Shown one piece after another: positions 60,904-64,000 of a stretch of DNA of 64,000 nucleotides. The stretch lies in the NCBI RefSeq assembly GCF_042242105.1, contig NC_092034.1:3061644-3125643 (forward strand). The letters are read 5' to 3'. Position 1 is the stretch's first letter, and each line of letters begins with the position of its first letter. Made by a program: the position numbers and the translations under genes. The stretch is from Pempheris klunzingeri. Its lineage: Eukaryota > Chordata > Actinopteri > Acropomatiformes > Pempheridae. Below the pieces are notes generated by a model that was not told the origin of the DNA, ran no database searches, and worked only from the letters and a program-made list of their open reading frames with translations.

Positions 60904-61740
60904 TTAACAACAGCACTGTAGTTTTCCAGCCCTGTGCAGAAACAGCAGAGGTAACACAAAACTGCTGGGCAGACAAAACCAGAGTCCAGCAGCCAGCACC
61001 ACACAGTAGTCACTGTGGCTCAAGACCTTTGATTTACTCAGAGAAGTGTTAATCAGAAGTCCAACAACCCACATCAGCAGCATTCCCGTAATGACCACGA
61101 TGGTATAGAAAGCCCTGCGCTTCGACCGATCAACCCTCTCCCTGTCCCTGCCCACCTCCCCCGGCCCTGGCCGCCACAGAGTACAGAGAACAGAAAGGCT
61201 GCAGTAAGAGGTGACAATTAAAGACAAAATCGAGAGGCAGAATAATGGGATCTCAAGTGTCACCTGAGTCGTTAGACCCACCCATCCAAAGCCCAGCAGC
61301 CAAACACACCCGATGCTGATATTTCTGATTCGAACCCCACATGGGCTTTTTAGGCCGACGTAGGTGATGGGATGCACAACAGCCAGGTATCGCTCCACAC
61401 AGGTCAGGACATGCAAGAGCATCTGTCCAGGGTAGGTCATGTTGAAAATAAGCAAGCATGCATCCATCATCGCTGGAACAGCAATGTATGAACCAAAGAA
61501 GAAGAGAATGCCTGACAGAAGAGCAATCATCTCTATGGCGAACATGTGGTAGGTGATGAGGTCAGAGTGACTCACTGATGCACTGGAGCGCTCTCGCCGC
61601 CATTGGCGGCCCAGATAGAGGACGAGGAGATAGAGAGGCAGAAGGAGGAGGATTTTAGTTAAATTGAAGGCAGACAAGATATGAACAACTCTCTTTCCTG
61701 AGAAATTGCACTCCAGGCTGAGGGAGGAGTTGAATGACAT
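60904..61740 (-). CDS. Rhodopsin-like (class A) orphan G-protein-coupled receptor, single exon
   Basis: 278 codons in one uninterrupted frame with seven hydrophobic segments. The short N-terminus has two glycosylation sequons (NSS 4-6, NFS 12-14). Segment 3 ends CVERYLAVVHPITY, the class A E/DRY motif (116-118) and the following HP turn. Segment 6 (ITGMLLMWVVGLLI) lacks the usual CWxP. Segment 7 (LWFCLPSSFVLPLLFL) lacks NPxxY and has only an LPSS-type kink. The protein ends shortly after with CCC, a possible palmitoylation site. It resembles the intronless fish receptors predicted in large numbers without known ligands. I cannot place it in a named subfamily. Downstream genes are not visible in the window. 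Confidence 0.82.
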   Translation of the reverse strand: MSFNSSLSLECNFSGKRVVHILSAFNLTKILLLLPLYLLVLYLGRQWRRERSSASVSHSDLITYHMFAIEMIALLSGILFFFGSYIAVPAMMDACLLIFNMTYPGQMLLHVLTCVERYLAVVHPITYVGLKSPCGVRIRNISIGCVWLLGFGWVGLTTQVTLEIPLFCLSILSLIVTSYCSLSVLCTLWRPGPGEVGRDRERVDRSKRRAFYTIVVITGMLLMWVVGLLINTSLSKSKVLSHSDYCVVLAAGLWFCLPSSFVLPLLFLHRAGKLQCCC

Positions 61741-63119
61741 ATTTATTTATATGTAGGCCTGAGCAGAGGAGGAGCAAGGCAGAAGGTCAAAGTAGGAGAA
61801 ATAAGGGGGGGGTGTAGAGAGAGAATGACAAATTAATACTTCTTTATGGCCAAAACACCTTAACTCAGGTAGTTAGATAATTACATACAGCATACATCAG
61901 GAAATATACATATTATTCAACAGTTTGAGTTATTTTGGGGATTCGGTCATGTAAGGCTGATGCTAAAATGGTATGTTGTGGTTTAGAGTTTTGCAGGAGT
62001 CTAAAGCCCTGGTACTACCAGCTTCTAAAATGATGATCACGATGCTATGAGAGTGATGACAGTGAACCAAAACAAGTAAGTTGAACTCACAATGAACCGT
62101 ATTTAAAGATGATGGAGCTGGTGATACTTCTCTGTAGGTTCCCTTAGATCTTAACCAAAGTGTGTGGACTGTCTAAAGGTAACCACATGGTCACCACTGC
62201 CATGACCCCTTCCCTACAGCTCATCTATGGTACGTAAATGTCCTCAACTTGGAAAAACATTTACAAACATGAAAATGTAGAAACTAAATTTCCTTCGAAA
62301 TGTATTTGGGAAATCAGATTAGTAAAGGTTATTAGGGTTCTCCATCAAAAGCAACGTGGAGTCTTTTGTTTAGACAGTATGTTTCCTTTTTAAACCTTAG
62401 CCTTGTTTCTGCAGCGACACCAGTGAAACTAAGAGACCAAGTTACTTTTAGTGTTCTATGATATCCAGGCATGAGGTAGTCACATTCACATTTAAACAGA
62501 TAAACGTTAAGACACCAACCTTAGGGCAGTCTTTGTCTTGTCTTTCCTCTCAGTCTCCAACGCGACTGCTCTGCACAGATGCACTATCTATAGCGCTTTA
62601 TTAATTATTGTGCGTGAGTATGTGTTTGTTTGTTTTCAGAGATTCAGGTGGGAGCAGTATTTTTGCATGTTACAAAACCACTAATGATCATTCATTTCTT
62701 CTTTGCAGCAGGTAAATTTCCCTTGTAGTCAAATTACGGGGAGTAAAGTTCAAAGATGGGGTAATATCAAATGTTATGCCAGTTAATTTAATGTAAAAAT
62801 GAAAAGATCATACCTAAAAACAGATCATAGGTATGGTGGCTCTCGAAGAAGTCTCTGTGGTGATGAAGGTGGGTTGGATATGTTTAGTGACATGTTGTAT
62901 TTTGACCCTCGGGCGACCATACTGTATACACATTTGTGAAATAAGACAACATTATTAAAACATGTAATTTACTATATGAACTACAGTTTACAGTAACTTC
63001 CCATTGGAATAAATGTAAATGTGTTCAGTATGTGGCAGTGTTGTACACTATATTGTATATGTAAGATTCTTGTATATGTAGTTAACAACTGTGCTGACTA
63101 CACCCTCTTTGGCCTAATA
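61741..63119. other. Flank of the receptor gene, no gene seen
   Basis: AT-rich, single-copy-looking sequence upstream of the receptor start. No exon, RNA gene or clear repeat was supported. Confidence 0.5.
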
Positions 63120-63809
63120 CAGGGGTGTCCAAACTGCGGCCCATGGTCCAATTTTCATTGGCCCGCAGGAAATTCTAAAAATGTATTGGAATGCGGCCCA
63201 CACATGGAACCTGCGCTGGACTGTATTGTACTTCTTAGTCTCACCTCTAGGTGGAGTAACTGTCTTTAACGAGGCAGATTCTCTATAAAATGAGTAACCG
63301 AAGAAGAAATGTGCTACAGGTGACCCAAAATGGCAGAATTAAGGAAACGTAAGAGAGCAAGTGAGTGTAGAAAGTTTCAGACGCGGTGTGCCATGAGAGC
63401 ACAGCAGGTGAGGATGTTTTTGAAGCTGTGCCAGGTGCAGTTGGTATGATCGGAGTTAAATGGGACGAGCTGTGTGGAGGTACGACGGATGGGGCTCCAG
63501 CTGGGACAGGCGAGCGCAAAGGAAGGGCCTCTACGGTGTCCGCCGAGGGGCAAGAAAGTGGAGGTAGGGCTGTTGATGTGAGCACCGGGGCTCTAGCACA
63601 GATTATTTCAAGCTTCCCTCTCTGATGCTGATGTTGGTGGTGTTGTTGTTGTTCAGTTATCAAGCAGAATTTACCTACATTTGTGAGGAGATATACATCA
63701 CCTCTAGTGGATTAAAGTTAGCAGCATAGCTCACTTCTAGTGAGTGGTTCCAGCCCTTTGTATGTTTTTCTGTATGTGGCCCTCAGTGAAAAAAGTTTGG
63801 ACACCCCTG
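63120..63809. mobile_element. Non-autonomous hAT transposon
   Basis: 690 bp with 16-base terminal inverted repeats CAGGGGTGTCCAAACT and a perfect 8-base target duplication GCCTAATA (63112-63119 and 63810-63817), both diagnostic of hAT. An inner stretch near 63330-63410 reads MAELRKRKRASECRKF, similar to the basic N-terminus of Zaphod/ZBED-type hAT transposases, but the frame breaks soon after and the catalytic domain is missing. It is an internally deleted derivative. Confidence 0.93.
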
Positions 63810-64000
63810 GCCTAATATATACCTCACCTCACTGGCCCTCTAAAATATTTATGCAGTAATAATGTGTATCTGCATATGTGTTTGTTAGTTAGCTCATCAT
63901 CACACACATAAGAACACACAAGCACACACATACTATCAGGACTAGTTGACAAACCTCACAGGTCTGGAAGTGTGTGTGTGTGTGTGGGTGTATCTCTGAA

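Noticed and set aside
1..64000. Search for CRISPR arrays, operons, tRNA or rRNA genes
   Set aside because: No regularly spaced direct repeats with unique spacers and no convincing structural RNA gene were seen; the window is clearly vertebrate nuclear DNA.

Overview
This is a eukaryotic window, almost certainly from a ray-finned (teleost, probably percomorph) fish. It has short vertebrate-style exons with GT..AG introns, very many CA/GT microsatellites, TTAA- and TA-flanked MITEs of types common in fish, a Ty3/gypsy element of the fish Gmr1 type, and a fish-type soluble C-type lectin. No bacterial operons, CRISPR arrays or rRNA genes were seen. Exon edges were read by eye from splice signals, reading phase and protein similarity recalled from memory; no alignment was run.

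Layout. (1) 1-37055, minus strand: the 5' 43% or so of exoc6b (exocyst Sec15 paralogue), ten coding exons spread over 35 kb; the gene runs off the left edge. Its introns hold microsatellites, TTAA-type MITEs and, in intron 1, a complete LTR retrotransposon (26032-30261) with indistinguishable 354-bp LTRs and a 5-bp target duplication. (2) 37056-37766: a roughly 0.7-kb CpG-rich, probably bidirectional promoter. (3) 37767-43277, plus strand: complete tkfc (triokinase/FMN cyclase), 17 coding exons, 580 codons. (4) 45878-52951, plus strand: an 18-exon, 627-codon gene for a proline-rich, Sec23/24-type zinc-finger plus VWA protein of the kind often labelled circularly permutated Ras protein 1-like, although no Ras motifs are visible. 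(5) 54841-56226, minus strand: a six-exon secreted C-type lectin (171 aa), lying between two inverted copies of an unidentified 0.25-kb unit. (6) 60904-61740, minus strand: an intronless rhodopsin-like orphan receptor (278 aa). (7) 63120-63809: a non-autonomous hAT transposon with a perfect 8-bp target duplication.

The genes do not form a pathway: vesicle tethering, triose and FMN metabolism, a VWA scaffold, a lectin and a receptor. The more unusual signals are the retroelement (integrase upstream of reverse transcriptase, plus an in-frame deletion joining Gag directly to the tail of the protease), the VWA protein without its name-giving GTPase domain, the inverted duplication around the lectin, and dinucleotide or trinucleotide repeats that abut splice sites in three neighbouring genes.
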